Origin: Gnetum montanum | Lineage: Eukaryota > Streptophyta > Gnetopsida > Gnetales > Gnetaceae | Assembly (NCBI GenBank): GCA_015680685.1 | Contig: MNCI01029140.1 | Location: 87,472-151,471, forward strand | Length of the DNA: 64,000 bases | Reading direction: 5' to 3' | Shown here: piece by piece, positions 10,805-20,591 of the stretch | How positions within the stretch are numbered: the stretch's first letter is position 1 | Layout: each line of letters opens with the position of its first letter | The notes under the pieces: model-generated | What the model was told of the DNA's origin: nothing | Databases searched by the model: none | The model's input: only the letters and a program-made list of their open reading frames with translations | Position numbers and translations under genes: made by a program

Positions 10805-11619
10805 TGATGAATAGCGAGGTACTCCTACACTTAACCATAAGAATACGAGCATTACAAGTGCAATTGGGTCGAACACTATAGACTAAGTGCCTACATGCCT
10901 TCTAGAACACCTAAGGTTAATCAATCATTGTCATCCTAAGCCTACTTGTATTTTTCATGGTTGTATGGTTAAGTAAGCTTGAGGCATGTGATTTGTATAT
11001 ATTTTATGTTTTATTGCTTATGCTAAGAGAGGAAAAGGGTGAAGAGACTAAGTAACTAACTTTAACTAATTAAGCCTTAATCATCCTAACATCAGTATCC
11101 ATTCCCACTTGTCATTTCACACCCTAAACCAATGCAATGCTATTAGGATTACCTAATGCTATTCATTACTGGGATTACCAAGCATAACCCACGTGCTCGA
11201 AGCGATCGTACTGAATGCACTTAACTATGATATTTGAGGGTTGAGAGAGATTAAGTCCTTAGGAAAGCATTTTAAAAATTAACAATAATTCAAGTCCTAT
11301 TTAACTTAGTCCATTGACTACAATGTTTATCTAGAACTTTATCTTTATTGTCATACACAATTTTCTGCTCAGGTATAGAATTGCTCAAATAAAGATCCGT
11401 TCACTTTGGGACTCCTACTGTGGGCACATGGAAATTATTCTAACTTTAAAATGAAAAAATTGCAAGAGTTTGGATACGGTCTAGATCTAGATGGAGAAAC
11501 ATGGGAGTGCTCCCTCTTATTTATAAAACTGGTAGTGGGCTATGATATCGCATCTGCGATATCGCGTATGCCATATCACGTACACGATATCGCAGCCCAT
11601 CCGATATCGCATTCCATCA
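10805..11619 (-). mobile_element. 5' LTR of element B
   Basis: This is a complete 815-bp LTR from TGATGAATAG to TTCCATCA. In its transcribed (-) orientation the U3 end carries GATATC-type palindromes (11546-11610) and a TATA box TATAAATA (11518-11525). It is followed by non-repeat DNA from 11620, so this is the right edge of the repeat cluster. The partner 3' LTR has been lost, so no target duplication can be checked. Confidence 0.85.
11546..11610 (-). promoter_or_regulatory. Palindromic GATATC iterons in U3 of LTR B
   Basis: The - strand shows at least three GCGATATCG/CGATATCG palindromes plus degenerate forms (GTGATATGG, GCGATATCAT) in 65 bp, placed 20-85 bp upstream of the TATA box at 11518-11525. 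Similar palindromes sit at the same place in other LTRs of the window. This suggests a promoter/enhancer module; function is inferred. Confidence 0.5.
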
Positions 11620-11829
11620 ACAACATAAAGAAATTTTTCATTTGATTTTTAGGCATTGCTATCTCTAATGCATTCTACTAAAATAGCAATTCATTCTTCC
11701 CTACACTGTTGTTGTTGTTTTTTTATTCATATCTATCTCGTGTCTATTTCTGGGGTTGTATCTCTATTTTCTTTTTCTTTTTGTTCGATTTTCATTTTTG
11801 TTGTTGTTGTTTCTTTTACAACATATGCT

Positions 11830-13292
11830 ACTACATTTTCATAAAATTGGTGGACCATAGTAGTGGTAGAATGCACAACGTTGGTGAACTGGTTGTAGCA
11901 TTAAGAAGCCCTATGAAGGATCTAAGGAGTAGTAGAGGCCTCTTATAGGCTCTTCCTTCTAATAACCAGATCTTCCTTCTTGTAACTGTTGTTCCTCCTC
12001 CTCCTATTCATGCTTCAATGTTCCTAGATTTTTATCTACATCTTAACCAACAATAGAAGTAGCATCAGCAACCTCAGCCTCACATAAACTCTCACAACCT
12101 TCTCTTTCCCTAGTAGCTTCCATGGCTACAAATAACAACTATAGTCCCAGCAGCCTAGGATTTGTGCAGCATTACCAACTCCACCACTACTTCTACCATG
12201 AGAGGCATCATAGAGACTAACAACAATAACTGTTGCACATCAAGAAGCACTATATTCATGAAGGAAGTAGAACACAGAACCTCCACAGTAGGCCAGCTTA
12301 AGAAAGTGAACATCATCAAGGGTCAATGGATAGATGAAGAGGATAGGTACATAACATTTAGTAGAAAACAAGTACCTTATTAGTTCTATGTTTTGTAGCT
12401 TCTTAGATTGTGGGTTTTGAGATTTCACATTATTGGAAGAATTGCATTTAGCATCTTTCAAAGGATAGGTGCCCAGTTCCAAACTTACATAGTATGGTTG
12501 TTGCAATGTGTGGATAGGCTATTGTTGAGACTGGTTCAGAAATATGGAGTTAAAAGATAGTTACACATTGCTCAAATGCTTTCGAACTAGGTGGGAAAAT
12601 AATGTAGAGAAAGATGGCACAATCACCCATGATTAGAAATTAAGGTTTTTAGTTAAATTTTTCTTTATTTCTTTCTTGCAAGACAAAGAATTTACTTTGC
12701 TATTCATCACTTGATCTCGATCATGGATCATTGATATTTATTGATTCATGCAGAAGGATATATGATAGAAGAGGAGGAGAGAATATTAGTATAGGCCCAC
12801 ATGGATCTCGGAAATAGGTGGGCTAAGATTTCTAGGCAGCTACTAGGTAGAACCAAAAATGCAATCAAGAACCATTGGCATACTACTAAGAAAAGACACA
12901 AGGCTAGTAGAAGGTCAAGAAGAAACCTAGATGTCTCCTCCTCCTCAAAGATCCATAGAAGTTCAATCCTTCAGGACTATATTAGAAGTATCTTTGATCA
13001 CAACAACTAGCACTCCAAAAAACAACATCCCAATTGATCTTCATCATTTTTCTCTCTTCCCTCTTTTACAGACGACCTTCAAAATGCTACATTTTAGTAG
13101 CATCAGTCTAGCATTGAAGTTGAAGAAAAATTACCTAATATTGATCCTAAAACCTTTATGTGCACAAATGATAAAATATATTTGAATTTAAATAAAATGA
13201 TGTTTGGGTGCCCAACCCCTCAAAGTTCTCTAGCCTTCAACAACTTTGAGTTTGATAATGGTGTAACTAGCATCTTGCTCATAATTGAATAG
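11830..13292 (+). pseudogene. R2R3-MYB transcription factor pseudogene (MYB98/MYB64/MYB119 type)
   Basis: This is a broken plant R2R3-MYB gene with its introns. Repeat 2 starts in exon 1 with KGQWIDEEDR (ends 12346). A 171-nt intron (12347-12517, GT...AG) interrupts the Arg codon. Exon 2 (12518-12644) reads LLLRLVQKYGVKR, then IAQMLS and CRERWHNH. A second intron (12645-12753) follows. Exon 3 (from 12754) reads KDI, EEEERILV, then [11 protein letters not shown] and [18 protein letters not shown]. The KGQW start, the EEDR and DIK intron positions and the downstream LQDYI motif match the MYB98-like subgroup, known for female-gametophyte regulators. At least four stops in exon 2, one in exon 3 and a frameshift at 12764 disable it. 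Fragments of an N-terminal region (MHNVGELVVAL, MATNNNYSPSSLGFVQ) and a C-terminal tail to 13292 are visible. Retained introns mean it is not a retrocopy. Confidence 0.85.
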
Positions 13293-14229
13293 TTAACTAT
13301 GGATAATTTGTAAATCCAGTGGTGTTTTGATTTGATAATGATGTAGCCAATAGCTTGTATGTCAAGTGATTGATATTTAAATTTTATAAAAATCTTTGTA
13401 ACATATAAGACTATGGTATAGTGAAAGTTGCATGTAGTAGGACTTGGAGCAGCAAAACAAAATCAATGATGATGTGTTAGAAATTATAATATTTGATTTT
13501 TCATGTTGTGTATAGAATTATTCATGTGATTCATTCTAAAACTCTACATTTCTTGAATGTGTTTGAATGAAATGTGAAATTTATCTTTTAGAAAGTAGCA
13601 AATTTATCTTTTGCAGGAGCATGGGGAGCAATTGCAAATCTGTGATTTGAATTTTCTCATCTTAAACCTTTCATGTTAAAAGGATTATCATTGTTGAAAT
13701 TGTGTTTTATATATGGTTATAGAAATGGTGCTAAATGTTTAAATGTATGGTAAATAGGTCTTTTATTAATCAAAATTGATCATCAAACTTTACTTTATAC
13801 AGTAAAAATATTCCATCCTTAGATACAAGGAAAAAGATTACGAGTAACCTTAAACCAATCATGATCTTCCAGTGTTTAATGTTGTAACTGAACTTCAATA
13901 GGAAAACTAAATTAAGAATTAGCCTTGATTCAAATGAACATAGATTTTTATTAGAAAGAAAGAGAAATTTTGAGTTTCCATGGGTTAGAAAAGGCAAACT
14001 GTACTAATGGATTGTTGCTAGAAAAACAGAGCATTATTAAGTTCTCTTACGTTAAAGAGCAACAAGAGTATTTTTTTTGTTTTTAGAGGTCAAAGACTAA
14101 CAAGAGCATAACAAGAGAATTTTTGAGTTTCCATGAGTAATAAGACAAACTATTGTTGAAAAGCACTAGCATTTTTTAATTTTAATAGCTTATAAAATGA
14201 TAGGGATCAAGTTGTATTTCATGTTTGAT
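13293..14229. other. No gene seen
   Basis: This is AT-rich sequence with no recognisable protein or repeat. The 75-codon - strand frame at 13770-13997 is leucine/phenylalanine-rich, has no homologue in the window and looks like chance. Confidence 0.5.
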
Positions 14230-14930
14230 AATAGTAGTAATGTACTGGATTGTACTTTATATGAAATAAAATTTTTAATCTAGTCATAATTAATTATTTT
14301 GAGTGCAATCTCTTTATATTGAAGAAATACGAAAACATTTTTTTAACCAAAGCCAAAGATTTATAGGAGCTAGGCACTCTAGGAAAACATGAAACAATGT
14401 CTCATCCTAAGCAGTGTGGACATAATTGGCTAAGCAGCACTTAGAGCAACTGATCTCATTCTTGTATGGAGACTTTGAAACATGAAACACCAAACAAAAC
14501 AAGCTAGGCATTAATGAATTCCAAATTGGATCTCAAGTTTGGACTAGGAAGACTATGAAAGATTTATATTCCATTTAGGGCTAAGAGTGTGGGTAGTAGT
14601 AACCTTTTGCACCATGACACAATAGATTTGGTAATTAGAATAATTTCTAAAATTATGCTTTCATTAACACTTCATATTATAAAGCATGTTGCTATCTAAA
14701 GAACCAAAGTAATTGTTTGTAAGGAATTCAAGCCACCTTGGTAAGAAAAAGAAACATTGAATTGTTGACCAAGAAAGAGGAGCCTTTACAAGAGGCCACA
14801 TAGGTTTTAATTAGTTAATAACAAACCTATAGGAACTAAGAATATTTTAGGAATTAACCTAACAAAAAGCCATTAATTTTGAACCACCAAACCAAAGCTT
14901 TATTTAACTATTTATCTTAACGGTGAGGAC
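14230..14930 (-). pseudogene. LINE ORF2 C-terminal fragment (zf-RVT region)
   Basis: The - strand reads WLEFLTNNYFGSLDSNML (around 14700), then a block ending in CSKCCLANYVHTA, a stop, DETLFHVFLECLAP (around 14360-14430). The C-x2-C then H-x4-C spacing with DET..HVFLEC is typical of the zinc-binding region after the reverse transcriptase of plant LINEs. Stops interrupt it, and neither endonuclease nor reverse transcriptase is present, so this is a 3' fragment. Confidence 0.6.
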
Positions 14931-15269
14931 TAATTACTAGTCAATAGAGCCAATTACTAGGCAGTTGGACTTTGTCAACATAAATAAATAGTTATTGTAA
15001 TGATCTTGACCAAGAGATAACTTTTTCATGGAATTATTATTTTGGATAACCTACATTGGTTTTGATTTTTTTATTCAATATGAGAATAGATTTTAAGTGA
15101 AATAATTTGAGATTTTATTAATTAAAAAAATATAAAAGATTCTCTTCGCTAAATAATAGATATATATTATAAATATAGTACTAAACTAGTTAGATATATA
15201 AATGATTTCCTATTAGATTGCAATCATCATTTCTAAATTTTGATTTATATATAATTTTATTTTGACATT

Positions 15270-16345
15270 TCTTATTTTTGTGTAATCTGCATATTCTTAT
15301 CATGTCACAAATCTATTTGCCACTTATTGCTTATGATTTTCACAATTTGATTACACTTGAAGATCTATTTTCATTAGGTATGATTATATTTCTCTATGAT
15401 TTTTTTAATTACAAGAATCTCCAAATTTCATTTTGGGGTTCTGGAAGTTTTTCATAACATTGAGATTTCATGTTATATGAGGTATAGCTTTCTCAAGCAC
15501 AAATCAACAACCAAAACCTCCAACTAACAAAATAGTAGTAATTACAAGCCAAGAAAATAGTGCAAATTACATCAAGGAACTTAATCAAATACATATTCAT
15601 AATAATTATTGAATTTACATAGGAAATGATATTCATCAAATTTTACTTACTAATGACTTATTATACTTAATTAATGATTTTATAATAAAGCAATGTATTT
15701 AGAATGCATACTTCAAATCTAACTTGAAAGTTGTAACAACACATTATAGGTTTGCTTCAAGAATAGCACTTACAAGCTGCATAAATATCTTCCAAAAATG
15801 AAGAGAAAATAAATTCTGACTAGGTAAATATGAATTTAATATTTATCCCCCTAAAATAGGCACCATATCATACTTTATTAATTTTAGAATATATATTAAC
15901 ATACAACTATATTTTATTTCTGAGACTTTAAGAAAAGAATTTATTAGTAGTATGGAACCACAGTACAGCACGGTCAGAGCCATTGATCACTGCCCATCTC
16001 TGCAACAAGAAAGTATTGTTAGCCATGCTGAAATGGTAGCCAACATCATTGTTGTAATAGCACCATTCATGTTGTAGAAAGCAGAATTGGCTTCAGAACT
16101 TTCCTTGTTTATGGAACTTTCCTTGTTTACGTAGGAGGCATATTTAGTTATACCTTCCACAATTGTAACAGAGGCTTGCTTCTTCAACTGGCTTATATAA
16201 TGTAGCAACATTTCTAATTTGTATTAGGTTTGGATGCTTAGTTCAGCTTGGTGTTACAATATAGAAGTATTTCTAATTTTGAATTAGACCTTTTACTTAG
16301 TTTTTGGTTCACTTGCTTTTATGTCCGTCTGTGGTAGTCGGAGGA
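15270..16345. repeat. Diverged duplicate segment, copy 1
   Basis: About 1.07 kb here is repeated at 19415-20340. Shared landmarks in the same order are tctatttgccacttat (15310 / 19444), aatacatattcataataatt (15588 / 19705), tgacttattatacttaatta (15655 / 19772), the gene-like block at 15950-16130 / 20045-20215, and gtcggaggagaagaggaa (16338 / 20321). The copies differ by many substitutions and indels, so the duplication is old. The left edge of copy 2 lies inside the N gap. Confidence 0.75.
15987..16211 (-). pseudogene. Unidentified membrane-like ORF, copy 1
   Basis: This 74-codon - strand frame ends with MNGAITTMMLATISAW, then LTILSCCRDGQ and a stop. Beyond the stop the frame continues SMALTVLCCGS, matching the open frame of copy 2 at 20002-20217. 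A repeated KESS motif precedes the hydrophobic stretch, which is long enough for one membrane span. Protein-level similarity with copy 2 (NGAxTxMxLAxISAW...CCRDGQ) suggests it was coding before duplication, but I do not recognise the family. Confidence 0.35.
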
Positions 16346-16689
16346 GAAGAGGAATGTATGCCATTTTAGAGAGTTTTGTTTAAAGTTTTTCTTTATCGAG
16401 TACTTTTTTCTAATACCTTACATTTTTCAAATTACGCGATCCTTGTTTAATGGATTATTGGTATGGTGCTTGTTTACACATTGCTCTTTAGCAAGTTGCA
16501 GCTTCCGATAATATTGCTTTCCGTGTTTCTAGCAAGGAATTTCTTAATGGTGTTCCACATTGTTTTAGTATATCAAAATTTTTGAAGGTACTCGAGAGTT
16601 AAAAAAAATGTCAAAATGGTTTTTAACCTAAGGCTATAATTTGATATTTGATAGTTAGGATATAATACCTCACAAGCATTAAATGGAAA

Positions 16690-17740
16690 GTTGCATTAAA
16701 AGGCTTGATGTGAATAACATCCCTAAATTTATGGGAGGTTATAACTCTGATCCATAACATCACTTACAAGCCTTCCATGATGCTTGTGCCTTGTAGAACA
16801 TTGAGAGTAAGTGACAAAAGCTTAAGCTCTTTCCTAGAATGCTAGTCGATGAAGCTGAAAGTTGGTATGGATTGTTGGAACTAGGTTTAATCCATCGATG
16901 GTCCACAATGCTAGAACTCTTCAATGAGAAATACCAAACCTATCAAGAGTGTTGAACTTGAGAAAAAAAATCCAAGGATGGAGGTAAGAAAACCATGAAT
17001 CCTTGGATGTGGCCTTGGATAGATACTATTTACTAGTACATAGATGTCCAGGTCAAGATTTCTCTTAAAAAGACTAGCTTTTCTACATCATAGATGGACT
17101 TCGTAACCAAATGACAGAGACCCAATCTTTTGTTCTTTTATACTTTTCAATTTCTTAATTCTTTAACATTTCTCTATTATTTGATGATATTTTCATTTTT
17201 TTTCATCTTTTTCCATTTTTACTATCTTTTTTATTTTTTTCATACTCTATTTTCATTTTTCTTTGTAAATATTTTTGATTACTAATAAAACATGCCAGGA
17301 ATAAGGTAAGATGTAGTGCAATAAGGTGAATATTTCTCTATATTATCAATCATAAGGGACTGGTTATCTATAGAATGAAACCACACCATCCATCCATTCA
17401 TTCTATTAGTAAGAGGTTCTTACCATTGCCATAATCATATTCTTTCCATCATAAAACTAAGAATAAACCTATGATCATTATGCTTGGATAGCAAAGTGAA
17501 GAACCAAGGGGGAATGAAAAGGTGTGGCATTAAGGTAATTTGTGGATTCTTCTGGACTGCTATTGCTAGTTCTATCCTATTGTTAAGATGGTATTACATG
17601 CTTGTAGATCTAACGAAAAATAGGAGTAAGAGTTCAATAAGTGCTACCTTAAATGGTTGACATACAATAAAAATAAAAAAGCACATAATAACTTTTTGGA
17701 GATCCCACAGGAAAGACATGCTATCCATGCTTGAAGGTAG
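16690..17740 (+). mobile_element. gag-bearing internal fragment of E-type element
   Basis: The + strand reads NNIPKFMGGYNSDP, HHLQAFHDACAL, KLKLFPRMLVDEAESWYGLL and ELFNEKYQTY, the capsid-like gag region also found at 47190-47420 and 60095-60250. Downstream non-coding parts (gaaagacatgctatccatgc near 17715) match the 3' internal region of the complete element near 49650. The parts between are shortened, and no LTR is attached. The ~340 bp to the left (16350-16689) hold nothing recognisable. Confidence 0.65.
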
Positions 17741-18493
17741 ACAACTTCTCATAAATAATAACAATAATAAAGTGCCATGAATAAAACTCCTCTCTTGGAC
17801 AATACGGTAGTGATAATGCTTCTTGCAACATTGATAGTCTTACAATTATATTTCCAAGAGATGAAATTATGTGATGTTATCGAAATATCAATAATGAATA
17901 AGAAGTTTCAACTAGATATTATTACAAGGATCTAATATTAAGGTGCAATGGATACCTAATGGAAAACTAAGTGAAGTATTGGTACATAGGAAATGAATCT
18001 TCAACTTATACTTATTCATGGTTAAGTCCACATTATCTCTAATAATATTCTAAAGCAAGGTAAATTGTGGTCATCTTTTTTTGCAATCCAAAAAAATATT
18101 TGTTAGTTTTTACCTTTAAGGCCTCTTGTGTCATATCATTTAAATTGATATTTTTACCCAAGGTTACTTAAGAAAAGGATATTGCTAACTAACTAGTTTA
18201 AGAAAGAGAATTATGGTTGATGCGTCCAGCAAGGTAAAAATGAATTTTTGTTTAACATAGAAACCAAGTAGAAAAAGGAGTATTTAAATTGTTATTCAGA
18301 TTTTAAATAATTTTTTTTATAGAAATTAGAGAGCAAAAAAGGATAATTTCAAATGGTTTTTAACTCCTAAATTCTTACCAACTACTTCGTGTTTGAATTT
18401 TTTCCTTATCAAGAATCGTTCATAGTTTGTGAAATCTACAACTAGTTTTAGAATCTATAATTAATTAAAATTCATAATAATTTAATATGTTAT
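17741..18493. other. No gene seen
   Basis: This is AT-rich sequence without a recognisable domain or repeat match, up to the edge of the large gap. Confidence 0.4.
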
Positions 18494-19414
18494 NNNNNNN
18501 NNNNNNNNNNNNNNNNNNNNNNNNNNNNNNNNNNNNNNNNNNNNNNNNNNNNNNNNNNNNNNNNNNNNNNNNNNNNNNNNNNNNNNNNNNNNNNNNNNNN
18601 NNNNNNNNNNNNNNNNNNNNNNNNNNNNNNNNNNNNNNNNNNNNNNNNNNNNNNNNNNNNNNNNNNNNNNNNNNNNNNNNNNNNNNNNNNNNNNNNNNNN
18701 NNNNNNNNNNNNNNNNNNNNNNNNNNNNNNNNNNNNNNNNNNNNNNNNNNNNNNNNNNNNNNNNNNNNNNNNNNNNNNNNNNNNNNNNNNNNNNNNNNNN
18801 NNNNNNNNNNNNNNNNNNNNNNNNNNNNNNNNNNNNNNNNNNNNNNNNNNNNNNNNNNNNNNNNNNNNNNNNNNNNNNNNNNNNNNNNNNNNNNNNNNNN
18901 NNNNNNNNNNNNNNNNNNNNNNNNNNNNNNNNNNNNNNNNNNNNNNNNNNNNNNNNNNNNNNNNNNNNNNNNNNNNNNNNNNNNNNNNNNNNNNNNNNNN
19001 NNNNNNNNNNNNNNNNNNNNNNNNNNNNNNNNNNNNNNNNNNNNNNNNNNNNNNNNNNNNNNNNNNNNNNNNNNNNNNNNNNNNNNNNNNNNNNNNNNNN
19101 NNNNNNNNNNNNNNNNNNNNNNNNNNNNNNNNNNNNNNNNNNNNNNNNNNNNNNNNNNNNNNNNNNNNNNNNNNNNNNNNNNNNNNNNNNNNNNNNNNNN
19201 NNNNNNNNNNNNNNNNNNNNNNNNNNNNNNNNNNNNNNNNNNNNNNNNNNNNNNNNNNNNNNNNNNNNNNNNNNNNNNNNNNNNNNNNNNNNNNNNNNNN
19301 NNNNNNNNNNNNNNNNNNNNNNNNNNNNNNNNNNNNNNNNNNNNNNNNNNNNNNNNNNNNNNNNNNNNNNNNNNNNNNNNNNNNNNNNNNNNNNNNNNNN
19401 NNNNNNNNNNNNNN
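18494..19414. other. Assembly gap (921 N)
   Basis: There are 921 consecutive Ns. Open frames running through it are artefacts. The gap hides the left end of the second copy of the duplicated segment. Confidence 0.99.
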
Positions 19415-19433
19415 TAATCTGCATATTCTCATC

Positions 19434-19727
19434 ATGTCACATATCTATTTGCCACTTATCACCTATGATTTTCACAATTTTATTACACTTGAGGATCTAT
19501 TTTCATTAGGTATGATTATATTTCGGGATTATTTTTCAATTACAAGAAGCTTCAAATTTCATTTTGGAGTTTTGGAAGTTTTTCATGACATTGAGATTTC
19601 TTATTATATGAGCTATAACTTTCTCAAACACAAAGCAACAACCAAAAGCTTAATAATTACAAGCCAAGAAAACAATGCAAATTACATCAAGGAACTTAAT
19701 CAAATACATATTCATAATAATTATTGA
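19434..19727 (+). CDS. Unidentified 97-codon frame
   Basis: This open frame lies in the duplicated segment, with LPLITYDFHNFITLEDLFSL near the start and FHFGVLEVFHDIE in the middle. Copy 1 (15303-15450) preserves the first ~33 residues with few changes and then loses the frame. It is rich in aromatic and Ile residues, as expected for AT-rich DNA. There is no recognised family, promoter or clear upstream exon. It may be part of a decayed transposon or gene; confidence that it is a functional gene is low. Confidence 0.25.
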   Translation: MSHIYLPLITYDFHNFITLEDLFSLGMIIFRDYFSITRSFKFHFGVLEVFHDIEISYYMSYNFLKHKATTKSLIITSQENNANYIKELNQIHIHNNY

Positions 19728-20001
19728 ATTTACATAGGAAATGATATTTCATCAAATTTTACTTACTAATGACTTATTATACTTAATTAATGATTTTATA
19801 ATAAAGCAACGTATTTAGAATGCATACTTCAAGAGTAACCGGAGAGTCGTAACAACACATTATAGGTTTTCTTCAAGAATGGCACTTACATTTAATATTT
19901 ACCCTTGTAAAATAGGTATTATATATACCTTATGAATTTTAGGATATATATTAATGTACAATATTTTGTTTCCAAGACTTCAACCGAAAAATGAGTAGAG
20001 T

Positions 20002-20217
20002 TTATCCCCTATTTTTATGGTTGTTTTTAACCAAAGAATTTATCAGTTTGGAACCACAGCACAGCGCGGTCAGAGCCATTGATCTCTGCCCATCTCTGCA
20101 ACAAGCAAACAGCAGCAGCCATGCCGAAATGGCAGCCAATATCATCTTTGTAACAGCACCATTCATGCTGTAGAAAGTCAAATAGCTTTCAGAACTTTCA
20201 GAACTTTCCTTGATCAC
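20002..20217 (-). CDS. Unidentified membrane-like ORF, copy 2
   Basis: This 71-codon frame starts MIKESSESSES, then FYSMNGAVTKMILAAISAW and LLLFACCRDGQRSMALTA, and ends shortly after LINSLVKNN. One hydrophobic span (about residues 21-42) is followed by a Cys pair and a basic tail. It is the intact counterpart of 15987-16211, so this frame is shared by two diverged copies. The start is the first Met; codons upstream (YINKV) are open, so it could be the end of a longer spliced gene. The family is not recognised. Confidence 0.35.
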   Translation of the reverse strand: MIKESSESSESYLTFYSMNGAVTKMILAAISAWLLLFACCRDGQRSMALTALCCGSKLINSLVKNNHKNRG

Positions 20218-20345
20218 CTTGTTTATGTAGGAACCAAATATAGCAGTATTTCTGATTTCTTTGATTTGAATTAGACGTTTTACTTAGTTTTCGGTTCACT
20301 TGATTTTCTGTCAGTCCGTAGTCGGAGGAGAAGAGGAAAGTGCAC

Positions 20346-20591
20346 ATGATTTCAAGCATCAATTTTGGCCTTTTCATTTTCTTTGGCCAGATCTTTACGG
20401 ACATTATGGGTAACCTATACGACATGGCTCTAGAGGTTCTGTGCAAGCGTTATGGCCCTGGCCCTGAGACTGACGTGAGGAGGACCGGCATCATTCTTTT
20501 TGGGCAAAAACACAGCTGGGGATTCTGGAGCACAATGATATGGAGTCTGACCCATGGCTGGCAATGTCTGAGGGCGCCCAAGACTAAATAG
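20346..20591 (+). CDS. Unidentified 81-codon ORF in a GC-richer patch
   Basis: The frame starts at ATG 20346: MISSINFGLFIFFGQIF (hydrophobic), then LYDMALEVLCKRYGPGPE, DVRRTGIILFGQKHSWGF, and ends LRAPKTK. Base composition here is visibly more GC-rich than its surroundings and codon use is less AT-biased, unlike the chance frames elsewhere. It begins immediately after the right edge of the duplicated segment. I do not recognise the protein; it could be a small secreted or membrane protein, or one exon of a larger gene. Confidence 0.35.
   Translation: MISSINFGLFIFFGQIFTDIMGNLYDMALEVLCKRYGPGPETDVRRTGIILFGQKHSWGFWSTMIWSLTHGWQCLRAPKTK

Larger units (their letters stand above)
19415..20340. repeat. 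Diverged duplicate segment, copy 2
   Basis: This is the second copy of the ~1 kb segment at 15270-16345. It keeps two open frames that are broken in copy 1: a + strand frame 19434-19727 (97 codons, starting MSHIYLPLITYDFH and containing LEDLFSLGMIIF) and the - strand frame 20002-20217. Copy 1 still reads MSQIYLPLIAYDFHNLITLE and LFSLGMIIF on the + strand before shifting frame. Confidence 0.75.

Noticed and set aside
12801-13010. A standalone small MYB (single-repeat) gene starting at MDLGNRW
   Set aside because: In-frame homology continues upstream through a stop and a frameshift into exon 2 and exon 1, so it is the last exon of an R2R3 pseudogene.
18465-19509. Three long open frames of over 300 codons on both strands
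   Set aside because: They consist of the 921-base N gap and have no real coding content.
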